A stretch of 64,000 bases of DNA from Alistipes sp. (GTDB lineage: Bacteria > Bacteroidota > Bacteroidia > Bacteroidales > Rikenellaceae). The stretch is taken from NCBI GenBank assembly GCA_017623505.1, contig JAGAOZ010000024.1, forward strand, positions 106,746 to 170,745, read 5' to 3'. Of the stretch, positions 33,956 to 42,414 are shown in pieces. The notes beneath the pieces were generated by a model. It saw nothing but the letters and a program-made list of their open reading frames with translations, ran no database searches and was not told the DNA's origin. The position numbers and the translations under genes were made by a program. How positions within the stretch are numbered: the stretch's first letter is position 1; each line of letters starts with the position of its first letter.

Positions 33956-35269
33956 CTACTCCAATAGTTTGACCGTTTTACGCTTTAGGTCCTCGTCTAT
34001 GGCACGATATCGAGCAAAGGCTTTGCTGCCTTCGGTATGCCCACTTAACGCACTAATGAGGTTAGGGTCTTGCACCTGTCTATATAGGTTGCCAACGAAT
34101 GCTCTACGAGCCATATGCGAGGATGCAATGTCGCATATAGGTATTTGAATAGGCTTGCCGGTGTGCTTGTCGAGAGTGGTGACGAACCTGGTTATGCCAG
34201 CAACCTTAAAGCACTTCTTGATGTAGTCGTTGTATTTCTGCGAGGAGATAAAGGGTAAGAGTTTATCTCCTTTGAACTCTTTGTAGCGGTCAAGGATACC
34301 AAGAGCCACGCTATTGAGGGGCACACGCACTGTGAGCGGTCTATTGTCGGCAGTCTTACCAGCAATGTACTCAATGGCACCATCTATCACATTTGCCTTC
34401 TTGAGCTTGAGCAAATCGCCCACGCGACAGCCTATACAACATTGAAACACGAAAATATCCCTCACCACTGCCAGCGACTCCGTTGGCATAGGAAACTTGA
34501 GCAGCTCATCTCGCTCTTCTTTACTGATATATATAGGAGTGCCAAAAACCGACTGCTTGATGCTATAGTGGTTGAAAGGGTTGTTCTCCGTTAAGCCACG
34601 ATTGACCGACCACCTGAAGAATGCTCGGAGCATCGACAATCGTAGGTTAGTCGAGTTGCCACTGCGTGAGCATCGCACCTCTGCATCGCATATACTTTTA
34701 TATAAATGCGGATATTTCGCCACATAAGACGGCTCATTTCGCAAAAAGTCCTCCACTTCCTCAAGCAACAGTGGAGAGAAAGTGTCGAGCGATAGGGCAA
34801 AATTCTTGTTGCGTTCTCGCTTGACAGCCTCAAAACGCTTTAAGATGTTTACGAGTGAGCGATAGCTATTCTTGCGACCACTACCTACGTTCTTTGTTCT
34901 GATAAACAAATCCCAGACATCGAAGAATGCCATCGCCTCTACAGAGGGAGTAGAGTCCTTTTCGACGACGCTCTTCAGCCAGCCATCAACGACATTAGGG
35001 TCTGCAAAAAACTTCTCGAGGATTTCTTTGCTCAGAGCATCCAACTTCTCTTGAGCCGCACGTAACTCCTCAACGACTCGCTGGAGTTCCGCAGAGATAG
35101 CTCGAATCTTGGGAATAATTATCCTACCCTCCTTTTCATCCCAATATTTAGGGTTGACAAAAATAGATGTCTTGGCTCGTTGACCTATTTTCCCGTGAGC
35201 AAAACGGACATAGACCTGCTGCTTCTCCCCTATCGTCTTCCGTGAAAGAGAGTAATAAATGGTTGCCAT
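33956..35269 (-). CDS. int: Tyrosine recombinase (phage integrase)
   Basis: The 437-residue protein has the layout of Bacteroidales phage integrases: an N-terminal arm-binding domain, a SAM-like core-binding domain around residues 115-210, and a C-terminal catalytic domain. Catalytic residues are seen as Arg in CCIGCRVGDLL, the H-x-x-R in SSHMARRAF, His in LSGHTEGS and Tyr in the following FARYRAID. It is the only phage gene on the minus strand and faces into the tRNA-Arg side. It would catalyse integration and, with an unseen excisionase, excision at the tRNA. Confidence 0.93.
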   Translation of the reverse strand: MATIYYSLSRKTIGEKQQVYVRFAHGKIGQRAKTSIFVNPKYWDEKEGRIIIPKIRAISAELQRVVEELRAAQEKLDALSKEILEKFFADPNVVDGWLKSVVEKDSTPSVEAMAFFDVWDLFIRTKNVGSGRKNSYRSLVNILKRFEAVKRERNKNFALSLDTFSPLLLEEVEDFLRNEPSYVAKYPHLYKSICDAEVRCSRSGNSTNLRLSMLRAFFRWSVNRGLTENNPFNHYSIKQSVFGTPIYISKEERDELLKFPMPTESLAVVRDIFVFQCCIGCRVGDLLKLKKANVIDGAIEYIAGKTADNRPLTVRVPLNSVALGILDRYKEFKGDKLLPFISSQKYNDYIKKCFKVAGITRFVTTLDKHTGKPIQIPICDIASSHMARRAFVGNLYRQVQDPNLISALSGHTEGSKAFARYRAIDEDLKRKTVKLLE

Positions 35270-35315
35270 AAGTCAGTGGTTAGTTTGGTTTTTATCATAA
35301 AGTGTGTTATCTTGC

Positions 35316-35354
35316 GTCGACAAAAGTATATATTTTTGTCGACTTTTTGTCGAC
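35316..35354 (-). promoter_or_regulatory. Integrase promoter with three GTCGAC operator-like sites
   Basis: GTCGAC occurs at 35316-35321, 35338-35343 and 35349-35354. The first two form a perfect dyad with their A4/T4 flanks (GTCGACAAAA and TTTTGTCGAC). On the minus strand TACTTTTG (35321-35328) matches the host -7 element and overlaps the first site. No TTTG -33 element is seen at the right spacing, fitting an activated or repressed promoter for the integrase gene. Confidence 0.5.
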
Positions 35355-35369
35355 TTGAGTGGAAAAATA

Positions 35370-35388
35370 TTGAAAAGAGTCTTTTCAA
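35370..35388. repeat. Perfect dyad in the integrase-tRNA gap
   Basis: TTGAAAAGA and TCTTTTCAA flank a single central G. It lies between the integrase promoter and the tRNA-Arg terminator, where integrase arm or core sites, or an excisionase site, are expected. Whether it belongs to the recombination site cannot be decided without the left prophage end. Confidence 0.4.
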
Positions 35389-35440
35389 AACTTTCCAACC
35401 AAATTATATAATTCACTGATTTTCAGCAAAACTAAGGTAA

Positions 35441-35477
35441 AAAATAAAAGGAGTGAAAATATTAAATTTCCACTCCT
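35441..35477 (-). terminator. Terminator of tRNA-Arg
   Basis: On the minus strand AGGAGTG and CACTCCT pair around a 15-base AT-rich loop and are followed by TTTTATTTTTT. It starts three bases beyond the tRNA 3' end. Confidence 0.7.
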
Positions 35478-35479
35478 CG

Positions 35480-35553
35480 TAGTCCCGGCGGGATTCGAAC
35501 CCACGACCCACAGCTTAGAAGGCTGTTGCTCTATCCAACTGAGCTACGGAACC
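35480..35553 (-). tRNA. tRNA-Arg (TCT), probable prophage attachment site
   Basis: All four arms pair: acceptor GGTTCCG with CGGGACT, D arm with GTTGG loop, anticodon stem ACAGC/GCTGT with loop CTTCTAA (anticodon TCT, reading AGA), and T arm GTGGG-type stem with TTCGAAT. The discriminator is A; CCA is not encoded. The 3' end faces the prophage, as expected when a tyrosine integrase uses the tRNA 3' half as attB and restores it on insertion. Confidence 0.95.
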
Positions 35554-35656
35554 ATCGACAATATCGTGCTTTCACACAAATTGCGGTGCAAAAATAATTT
35601 ATTTATTTATTTTATCCAAAGATTTCAACCGATAAGGCTCATGAAAAATTGGATAT

Positions 35657-36286
35657 TTACAATTTCAAGGTATAAATCTCCCGCTGCAATGCCTCCAAAA
35701 AGCGAGCAGCGTGTGCACCATCCATCTGCGTATGATGAAATTGAAACGATACCGAAAGCGATGTTTTAAACCAACCTCTTTTATATCGTCCCCAAATCAT
35801 AAACGGGTTATTAAACACCCCGCTATACATTCCGACAGCACCATCAATCTCAGACTCAACCAACGCCGATGTGCCGATGACCATACTATCCGCCGAGAGG
35901 TCGTAATCCTCACAACACTCACACACCTGCTTTGTTAGGCGCAGATAGTCGGCATTGAACTGCAATAAATCCTCCGAGAAGGGTAAATCGCACGAACTTA
36001 CCTTTCCATGACGATTGGCGACAATAGTATTGACAGCAATTCTCTCATACTGCATCAATTTATCACCAACAGGCAAAAGATAAAACTCCTTAATCCCACT
36101 TGCCGCCTTACCTATGCAGTAACACATCAGCATATTGAATTTAAGTCCCTTCTTGCGACTTATCTTCACAAGACGCGATACATCGAGACGCTTGAATAGC
36201 GTCACCATAGGCATAGGTGCCTGCATCCACATATTGAAGGCATAGGCCCGAGTTGTATCCTTGGGATTTATCTCTCGCATAACCAA
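35657..36286 (-). CDS. Chloramphenicol acetyltransferase-like acyltransferase
   Basis: The 209-residue protein has the CAT active-site signature FQFHHTQMDGAHAARFLE near residue 185, where the second His and the Asp-Gly are catalytic, and an N-terminal RAYAFNMWMQAPMP region. Length and fold are those of type A CAT trimers, which transfer acetyl from acetyl-CoA. Many Bacteroidales chromosomes carry such genes without resistance, so the acceptor is uncertain. It is the last gene of a six-gene leftward unit and lies about 100 bases from the tRNA-Arg. Confidence 0.8.
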   Translation of the reverse strand: MVMREINPKDTTRAYAFNMWMQAPMPMVTLFKRLDVSRLVKISRKKGLKFNMLMCYCIGKAASGIKEFYLLPVGDKLMQYERIAVNTIVANRHGKVSSCDLPFSEDLLQFNADYLRLTKQVCECCEDYDLSADSMVIGTSALVESEIDGAVGMYSGVFNNPFMIWGRYKRGWFKTSLSVSFQFHHTQMDGAHAARFLEALQREIYTLKL

Positions 36287-36307
36287 TTATTGATTATCAG
36301 ACGCGAT

Positions 36308-36898
36308 TTATGACACAGTCGCATCGCCTGCGAAATTCACATTCATCTTAACATAGTTATATCCTCTGTGTCGTAGCTCAATAGTGATACCCAACTCATA
36401 GAACACCTTAACCGTGCGTGCAAAGACGTGGAACGCCATTACACTCTGTGGCGGGATATTCTCCTTGCGAATCATCGTGTGTGCAGTATTTGCCAACGAG
36501 CGGATTACCTCCTCTAACTTCTTAGCCTGCTCGCCACCCAGAGGATAGCCTACAAGACACTCCACCACATATTCATCCATCTCATCAAAGCCTCGTGGCG
36601 ACGCCATCAGTTCATACCAATTCGCAGTATCCTTATATTCGCCCCACGACTTATCCCACAGCACAGCAGCACCCATACCCATATATGCCGCCCATGCAAT
36701 AGCAGCCAACGGATACTCCGCAATCTGTGGCACTGCCGCCGCCATATACTCCGGTGCCGACGTGAGCCACTTCTCATCCAACTCCTCAACGGTAAACAGT
36801 TCACCATTGATAACTCCTGCCGTTGTTGCCTGCTCAACAAGACTCTTTGCCAACTTCTGGGTATAGGAGTTCAAATACTCTAAATCTTTCTGCTCCAT
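36308..36898 (-). CDS. Conserved Bacteroidales hypothetical protein
   Basis: The 196-residue protein is helical and acidic with an Ala-rich stretch (EYMAAAVPQIAEYPLAAIAW) and Trp-rich WDKSWGEYKDTANWYELM. No signal peptide, membrane segment or enzyme motif is recognised. It lies three bases from galM and 21 from the CAT-like gene in the same unit. Confidence 0.75.
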   Translation of the reverse strand: MEQKDLEYLNSYTQKLAKSLVEQATTAGVINGELFTVEELDEKWLTSAPEYMAAAVPQIAEYPLAAIAWAAYMGMGAAVLWDKSWGEYKDTANWYELMASPRGFDEMDEYVVECLVGYPLGGEQAKKLEEVIRSLANTAHTMIRKENIPPQSVMAFHVFARTVKVFYELGITIELRHRGYNYVKMNVNFAGDATVS

Positions 36899-36901
36899 AA
36901 G

Positions 36902-37957
36902 CTAAAATGTGCCAAGACGGAATACAATCTTCTGACAATAGATCTCATCAGGCTTAAGTATTGCCGATGGGAACTCCGGCTTATTCACCGCATCAGGGAA
37001 GTTCTGGCACTCAATAGCCACACCTGCGTAATCCTTATATCTGCCGCCCGACTTGGTTATAGGGCAACCGCCCTCAAGCCAATTACCTGTATAGAGCATA
37101 GCTCCCGCCTGCGACGAGAGAATCTCCACCTTACGGCCCGTAGCCTCGCAACGCAACTCTCCCACCTCGCAAAGGATATTTGGTTGCCAGCCATCCAACA
37201 CAAAGAAGTGGTCGTAACCCTTAAAATCCTTCATATGGTTGAACTCCGAGAGGATATCATCGCCAAAGCGACGCCACTCGGTAAAGTCCTGAGGTGTACC
37301 CTTCACATCGAGCTTCACGCCCGTAGGAATCTGCGTAGGGTCCATCTCCAACACCTTTGAGCAGTTCAGATGGAGTGTGTGGTCCAAAATATCGCGACCA
37401 CTACCCTCTCCTGCCAAATTCCAATAGGTATGGTTGGTAAGGTTTACCGCTGTTGTCTTGTTTGTGCGAGCCATATAGGTTATCTCCAACGCATTATCCT
37501 CGCCAAAGTAGTAACCTGCCTCAACATACAAGTCGCCCGGATAGTTCTGCTCGCCATCGGGTGAAGTACGCGAAAAGACCACACGATTCTCCTCTACTCT
37601 ACTATCCCACAGTTGGTTAGCGAAGCCCTTTGTACCACCGTGTAAGTGGTTAGGGCCATTGTTTATCTCAAGGTTGTACTCCACGCCCTCGATTGTCATC
37701 TTACCCTTAGCTATGCGGTTTGCCACACGACCCACACTCTTACCACTTGCTGCACCGTCGCCGAAATAGCTCATTGCATCCTTATATCCCAACACGATGT
37801 CATCCATCTTTCCGTCGCGGTCGGGAGCCTTAACAGATACGATAGCTGCTCCGATGTTAGACACCTGCACCTCGCAGCCATTCTCGTTACGCAAGGTATA
37901 GATAACTATCGCCTCGCCCTCGGGTGTTGCACCCCATATATGTTGCAAAATCTCCAT
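36902..37957 (-). CDS. galM: Aldose 1-epimerase
   Basis: GalM interconverts alpha and beta anomers of aldoses such as galactose. The 351-residue protein carries the family marks NGPNHLHGGTKGF near residue 81, NLTNHTYWNLAG near 174 (catalytic His) and VAIECQNFPDA near 315 (catalytic Glu). It has no signal peptide, so it acts in the cytoplasm. Its start overlaps the gltX stop by one base, so the two are translationally coupled. Confidence 0.92.
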   Translation of the reverse strand: MEILQHIWGATPEGEAIVIYTLRNENGCEVQVSNIGAAIVSVKAPDRDGKMDDIVLGYKDAMSYFGDGAASGKSVGRVANRIAKGKMTIEGVEYNLEINNGPNHLHGGTKGFANQLWDSRVEENRVVFSRTSPDGEQNYPGDLYVEAGYYFGEDNALEITYMARTNKTTAVNLTNHTYWNLAGEGSGRDILDHTLHLNCSKVLEMDPTQIPTGVKLDVKGTPQDFTEWRRFGDDILSEFNHMKDFKGYDHFFVLDGWQPNILCEVGELRCEATGRKVEILSSQAGAMLYTGNWLEGGCPITKSGGRYKDYAGVAIECQNFPDAVNKPEFPSAILKPDEIYCQKIVFRLGTF

Positions 37958-39492
37958 TACTCCACAGGTTTTAAGTTAGCCAAAACATAATCTATACGCT
38001 TCAAGCACTCCTCCTTGCCAAGGAACGCAGTAACATCGTACATACCAGGGCCCTTACCTGCGCCAACCAACGCCAAACGCAGCGTATTCATTATCTGGCC
38101 CATACCATACTCCTTCTGAGCAATCCACTCGCCTACGACACGCTCGGTATTCTCCAGCGAGAAGTCATCGATTGCCGCCAACACCTCACGCAGCTCTGCC
38201 AGACGTGCAGGGTTTTCGCCTTTCCAATACTTTTTGGTCTGCTTCTCATCATACTGCGTAGGTGCAACGAAGAAATAAGATGTCAAATCCCACAAATCGG
38301 TAATAAACGACGCACGCTCCTTCATTATGCCGGCAGCCTTACCTGCCAACTCATCGCTTGTCTCGACGCCGTTAGCCTTCAAAATAGGCTGGAACAGAGC
38401 TGCCAGCTCCTCGTCTGACTTATGGTGCATATACTGCGCGTTAAACCACTTCGCCTTGTCGGGCTGGAAACGAGCACCTGCCTTAGATACTCTATCGAGC
38501 GAGAAGCTGTCGATAAGCTCCTGCATAGAGAATATCTCCTGCTCGGTACCAGGATTCCAACCAAGCAGAGCCAACATATTGACAAATGCCTCGGGGAAAT
38601 ATCCATCCTCACGATAGCCATGAGCTGTCTCGCCTGTCGCTGGTGATTTCCAGAAGAGTGGGAACACAGGGAATCCCATTTTGTCGCCATCACGCTTCGA
38701 GAGCTTACCGCCACCCGTAGGCTTCAGCAAGAGTGGCAAGTGCGCAAACTGAGGCTTCGTATCCTCCCAGCCAAATGCCTTATAGAGCAAGTAGTGCAGA
38801 GGCAACGATGGCAACCACTCCTCGCCACGAATTACGTGCGAAATCTCCATCAGGTGGTCATCAACGATATTTGCCAAGTGATATGTTGGCAGCGCATCGG
38901 CACTCTTATAGAGCACCTTATCGTCAAGTGTCGAGGTATTAACCTTCACGTGGCCACGAATCAAATCATCCATCTCTACCACCTCGTTCTCAGGCATCTT
39001 GAAACGGATTACCCACTGGTCGCCGCGTGCTATGCGTTGCTCAACCTCCTCCTTTGAGAGTGAGAGCGATGTAGGCAACTTCTCACGCACTGCATAGTTG
39101 TACGCAAAAGTTTCGCCCTTAGCCTCAGCCTCCTTACGCAATGTGTCCAACTCGGCTGCTGTATCAAAAGCATAATATGCCCAATCGGCATCCACCAACT
39201 GCTTGGCATACTTGAGGTATATCTCACGACGCTCACTCTGACGATATGGAGCGTGAGGACCACCTACGCCAACACCCTCGTCAATCTCGATACCACACCA
39301 TTTGAGCGATTCAAGGATATACTCCTCAGCTCCGGGAACGAAACGCTGTGAATCGGTGTCCTCGATACGAAGAATCATCTTGCCGCCATGGCGACGGGCA
39401 AATAAAAAGTTATAAAGTGCCGTACGCACGCCTCCCATGTGAAGCGGGCCGGTAGGACTTGGTGCAAAACGCACACGAACTTGCTGTGACAT
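37957..39492 (-). CDS. gltX: Glutamyl-tRNA synthetase
   Basis: This class I synthetase charges tRNA-Glu. The HIGH motif appears as [13 protein letters not shown] near residue 13 and the KMSKS motif as KLSKRDGDK near 262. The catalytic domain, stem-contact fold and C-terminal anticodon-binding bundle add to 511 residues, the usual length. It is the third gene of the leftward unit after the SIMPL gene (13 bases). Confidence 0.95.
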   Translation of the reverse strand: MSQQVRVRFAPSPTGPLHMGGVRTALYNFLFARRHGGKMILRIEDTDSQRFVPGAEEYILESLKWCGIEIDEGVGVGGPHAPYRQSERREIYLKYAKQLVDADWAYYAFDTAAELDTLRKEAEAKGETFAYNYAVREKLPTSLSLSKEEVEQRIARGDQWVIRFKMPENEVVEMDDLIRGHVKVNTSTLDDKVLYKSADALPTYHLANIVDDHLMEISHVIRGEEWLPSLPLHYLLYKAFGWEDTKPQFAHLPLLLKPTGGGKLSKRDGDKMGFPVFPLFWKSPATGETAHGYREDGYFPEAFVNMLALLGWNPGTEQEIFSMQELIDSFSLDRVSKAGARFQPDKAKWFNAQYMHHKSDEELAALFQPILKANGVETSDELAGKAAGIMKERASFITDLWDLTSYFFVAPTQYDEKQTKKYWKGENPARLAELREVLAAIDDFSLENTERVVGEWIAQKEYGMGQIMNTLRLALVGAGKGPGMYDVTAFLGKEECLKRIDYVLANLKPVE

Positions 39493-39505
39493 AAATTATC
39501 TGTTT

Positions 39506-40237
39506 TTAATCTATTTTATACTCTATTCTCATTGTTATACGCGCTTTCTTCTCGCGACTTGAGGTGTTGAATGAGCCGCCTGCCGAATACTCCTCATCAG
39601 AATTACGACCTGTAATCTGGAAAACACCCATCTTCACTGATGCAACCTTATCAATATCTGCTCCGGCAGCACCGGCAATTTTCTCGGCACGCGCACGCGC
39701 ATCTGCCGAAGCCTCCTCAATCAACGAGAGCTTCACATTGTCGAGCTTTGTGTAGTAATAATCAGGAGAATACACGTTAAGGTTTACTCCGTCGGCAATT
39801 AGGGCAGATATTTCACGCGAAATTTTCTCCACTATCGCAACATCCTCACTCTCTATCGAGAAGTTCTGCGAAATATTATAGCCTGCAAAATATTGGCCGA
39901 TGTAGTTACCCTCGTCGTTATACTGCGAGCTATACAACTTCTCAACGTTTACAAAGCTGAAAACAACAGCCTCAGCAGGTATGCCATACGATGTAATGAA
40001 ATCGGTCACCTGCTTGCGATACTCTTCCACAGTAGCATATCCCTCGCTCACGTTAAACGTGTCGGTATAAACTTCTCCACGCCAAACAATCAAATCAGAT
40101 GAAAACTCCGTTTCGCCCAAGCCGGTTACGGTGATTGTATCCTCAGTTTGATACTTATACTTGTAAGCATCTCCAATTAGCCACGCACTTACAACAACTG
40201 CTACGCCGATAATAGCGTATTTCCACTGCTCTTTCAT
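39506..40237 (-). CDS. SIMPL-domain (DUF541) protein
   Basis: Residues 5-26 form a membrane anchor or signal (YAIIGVAVVVSAWLIGDAY). The rest has the SIMPL fold pattern: TITVTGLGETEFSSDLIVW, then DARARAEKIAGAAGADIDKV and repeated beta-alpha units. These are periplasmic or membrane-anchored proteins of unclear function in several bacteria. It sits between ychF and gltX with 12-13 base gaps. Confidence 0.8.
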   Translation of the reverse strand: MKEQWKYAIIGVAVVVSAWLIGDAYKYKYQTEDTITVTGLGETEFSSDLIVWRGEVYTDTFNVSEGYATVEEYRKQVTDFITSYGIPAEAVVFSFVNVEKLYSSQYNDEGNYIGQYFAGYNISQNFSIESEDVAIVEKISREISALIADGVNLNVYSPDYYYTKLDNVKLSLIEEASADARARAEKIAGAAGADIDKVASVKMGVFQITGRNSDEEYSAGGSFNTSSREKKARITMRIEYKID

Positions 40238-40249
40238 AATACCACGATA

Positions 40250-41347
40250 TTAAACGTTAAACAAGAAGTGCATAATATCGCCATCCTGCACAACATACTC
40301 TTTACCCTCAATGCCGATTTTACCTACGTCACGGCACGCCTTCTCCGAGCCGAGCGACACGTAGTCGTCATACTTGATAACCTCTGCACGAATGAAGCCA
40401 CGCTCAAAGTCGGTGTGGATGATTCCTGCGGTCTGTGGAGCTTTCATACCCTTTACAAATGTCCATGCACGACTCTCGTCTGCTCCCGTTGTAAAGAATG
40501 TCTGCAAATTCAGAAGCTTATACGCAGCCTTAATCAATCGAGCTACACCCGACTCCTCCAAACCCAAATCCTGCAAGAACATCTGACGCTCCTCATACTC
40601 CTCCAACTCGGCAATATCAGCCTCAGTAGCCGCTGCTACGATAAGCATCTCGGCATTCTCGTCTGCGATAGCCGCCTTGACAGCCTCGGTATATTGATTA
40701 CCCGCAGAGGCACTTGCCTCGTCCACATTGCACACGTACAACACAGGCTTATCTGTCAGGAGGTTCAAGTCGGCAATCAGCTTGCGCTCCTCCTTCTCGG
40801 TCTCCACCGTACGGGCACTGCGTCCCTGCTCTAAAGCCTCCTTAAACTGGAGCAATATCTCGTAACGACGCTTTGCGGTCTTATCGCCCGCTACCGCCTG
40901 TTTTTGACACTTACCGATATTGTTCTCAACGGTCTCCAAATCTTTCAACTGAAGCTCGGTATCTATAATACCCTTATCACGTACAGGGTCAATCGAGCCA
41001 TCCACGTGTGTAATGTTGCCATTATCAAAGCAACGCAAGACGTGAATTATCGCATTGGTGTTACGGATATTACCCAAGAACTTGTTACCCAAGCCTTCAC
41101 CCTTTGAAGCACCCTTCACCAAACCGGCGATATCGACAATCTCAATTGTCGTAGGGATAACCTTTTTGGGATTATCTATCTCTGCCAACTTTACCAAACG
41201 TTCGTCGGGCACTGTGATAACGCCCACGTTAGGCTCGATTGTACAGAAAGGGAAGTTTGCCGCCTGAGCCTTCGCATTCGACAGACAGTTGAAAAGTGTT
41301 GATTTACCGACATTTGGCAGACCAACTATACCACATTGTAAAGCCAT
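40250..41347 (-). CDS. ychF: Redox-regulated ribosome-associated ATPase YchF
   Basis: An Obg-like GTPase-fold protein that prefers ATP and binds ribosomes. The P-loop GLPNVGKSTLFN is at residues 8-19; switch and G3/G4-like elements (DIAGLVKGASKGEGLGNKF, near 71) and the C-terminal TGS domain (EVIKYDDYVSLGSEKACRD) follow. The 365-residue length is standard. It is the first gene of the leftward unit. Confidence 0.95.
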   Translation of the reverse strand: MALQCGIVGLPNVGKSTLFNCLSNAKAQAANFPFCTIEPNVGVITVPDERLVKLAEIDNPKKVIPTTIEIVDIAGLVKGASKGEGLGNKFLGNIRNTNAIIHVLRCFDNGNITHVDGSIDPVRDKGIIDTELQLKDLETVENNIGKCQKQAVAGDKTAKRRYEILLQFKEALEQGRSARTVETEKEERKLIADLNLLTDKPVLYVCNVDEASASAGNQYTEAVKAAIADENAEMLIVAAATEADIAELEEYEERQMFLQDLGLEESGVARLIKAAYKLLNLQTFFTTGADESRAWTFVKGMKAPQTAGIIHTDFERGFIRAEVIKYDDYVSLGSEKACRDVGKIGIEGKEYVVQDGDIMHFLFNV

Positions 41348-41387
41348 TATTTTATCTGTTTACTGATTTATTCTTTGTTCAATCCTA

Positions 41388-41395
41388 CAAAAGTA
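41388..41395 (-). promoter_or_regulatory. -7 element of the ychF-gltX unit promoter
   Basis: On the minus strand TACTTTTG fits the host TAnnTTTG element 41 bases before the ychF start. A matching TTTG at -33 is not seen. Confidence 0.45.
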
Positions 41396-41456
41396 GTATT
41401 TTTTTCGCAGATAACACGCTTTATGGCGGAATAATCTTCTTCAAAGAAGAAGTAAC

Positions 41457-41494
41457 ACAAAAAAGTCGCCTGACTTATTATGTCAAGCGACTTG
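41457..41494 (-). terminator. Intrinsic terminator of the lipoprotein gene
   Basis: On the minus strand AAGTCGC-TTGAC and GTC-AGGCGACTT pair with one bulge around a seven-base loop and are followed by six T. It lies 24 bases after the stop of the lipoprotein gene. Confidence 0.75.
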
Positions 41495-41517
41495 AATTTT
41501 ACACCAAAAAGCTATCT

Positions 41518-42153
41518 CTAAAACTCCTCATCCCAATTACGCCAATACTTCTGCTGATACTCTGCAAGCTGCTCTTCTGTCATTCGCTTGTATACAGTCA
41601 GAGCATAATCTCCATTCAACGCCCATATACAAACCATAATATCCTGTTCTGCAACCTCTAAAATCAAGCGGCTATAAGTATTCTTAGCCTCATTGATATA
41701 AATCTTCGAAGCGTCAAAGTGATATGCATACGTAGAAAATCCATTCTGACCAGCATTGGGATACCCATAACCTTCGGGAGGGAATGCTGTACTGGAAGAG
41801 AAATCTTTTACAATACTCTCAGATTCGAAATACAAATGATGTCGAGAGCCTCCATCCATCATATACCAATAATCCTCTCCATTTAGTTTACCGTTTTCAA
41901 ATATCTCGTGGCAACTTATCTCAATCCAGCCATAGCCCACGACTTTATCCTCGAAAGTCTCTTGAGTTATACCCGATGTATTCTTGCTATAACAAACTCC
42001 ATTATCATCAAAAGCTAAATCGTAAACTGAATCTACAACCTCCACCTCCGGTTCAATATTAGGATTATCAGGGATAATCACATCTGCATCATCTGTGTTA
42101 TTACACGCTACTAAAGCTATCATAGCAAGTAATGATAAAAATATCCGTTTCAT
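41518..42153 (-). CDS. Putative lipoprotein
   Basis: The 211-residue protein has a lipoprotein signal MKRIFLSLLAMIALVAC with Cys17 in the lipobox LVAC, followed by an Asp/Asn-rich linker (NNTDDADV), a common outer-membrane lipoprotein start in Bacteroidales. The mature part has beta-rich segments (DYWYMMDGGSRHHLYF). No known domain is recognised. It stands alone between two promoters and a terminator. Confidence 0.75.
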   Translation of the reverse strand: MKRIFLSLLAMIALVACNNTDDADVIIPDNPNIEPEVEVVDSVYDLAFDDNGVCYSKNTSGITQETFEDKVVGYGWIEISCHEIFENGKLNGEDYWYMMDGGSRHHLYFESESIVKDFSSSTAFPPEGYGYPNAGQNGFSTYAYHFDASKIYINEAKNTYSRLILEVAEQDIMVCIWALNGDYALTVYKRMTEEQLAEYQQKYWRNWDEEF

Positions 42154-42253
42154 AGGTAAAGAATTTAAGTTAATTTTTAGTAGATTAAAACTTTTTTCGA
42201 TTGCAAGTTACTAAACAATAATCAATTACACAAATATTTTTTTACTTTTTATA

Positions 42254-42263
42254 GGGGGGGGGG
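42254..42263. repeat. G10 tract in intergenic DNA
   Basis: Ten G lie between the divergent lipoprotein and lysA genes, 101 bases from the lipoprotein start and 79 upstream of the lysA -33 element. Length changes by slippage could alter upstream spacing for either gene, though no promoter element is directly adjacent. The rest of the 189-base region holds no gene. Confidence 0.7.
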
Positions 42264-42341
42264 TAATATGACCAAACAGCGATACAAAATGGCAAAATTT
42301 TGACCATTAAAAGTTCGTCTGTTTTTCAAATTCATTAACTA

Positions 42342-42373
42342 TTTGCAAAAACAATCAAAAATCGGTACTTTTG
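42342..42373 (+). promoter_or_regulatory. lysA promoter
   Basis: TTTG at 42342-42345 and TACTTTTG at 42366-42373 with 20 bases between match the host consensus exactly. Transcription would begin near 42380, which rules out the in-frame ATG-equivalent at 42343 and supports ATG 42415. Confidence 0.75.
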
Positions 42374-42414
42374 CCGAGCAAAAGTTCTTAGTTAGGAAGT
42401 TAGTAACATATATT

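Larger units (their letters stand above)
1..35479. mobile_element. Siphovirus-like prophage (left end outside window)
   Basis: Terminase, portal, capsid, tail tube, tape measure, tail fibres, lysis genes and a tyrosine integrase occur in the usual order of a long-tailed temperate phage. All genes but the integrase run rightward. The integrase is the last gene before a tRNA-Arg, so the right boundary lies between about 35,270 and 35,520. No replication, repressor or excision genes are visible, so these must lie left of position 1. The structural and lysis modules have no obvious gaps, and only two tiny genes look broken, which suggests a recent or still functional prophage. Confidence 0.95.

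Noticed and set aside
36287-36307. Mobile element boundary between the CAT-like gene and its neighbour
   Set aside because: The gap is 21 bases, the genes are collinear and no terminal repeats are seen.
42343-42414. Longer lysA reading frame
   Set aside because: It begins upstream of the predicted transcription start given by the exact promoter at 42342-42373.
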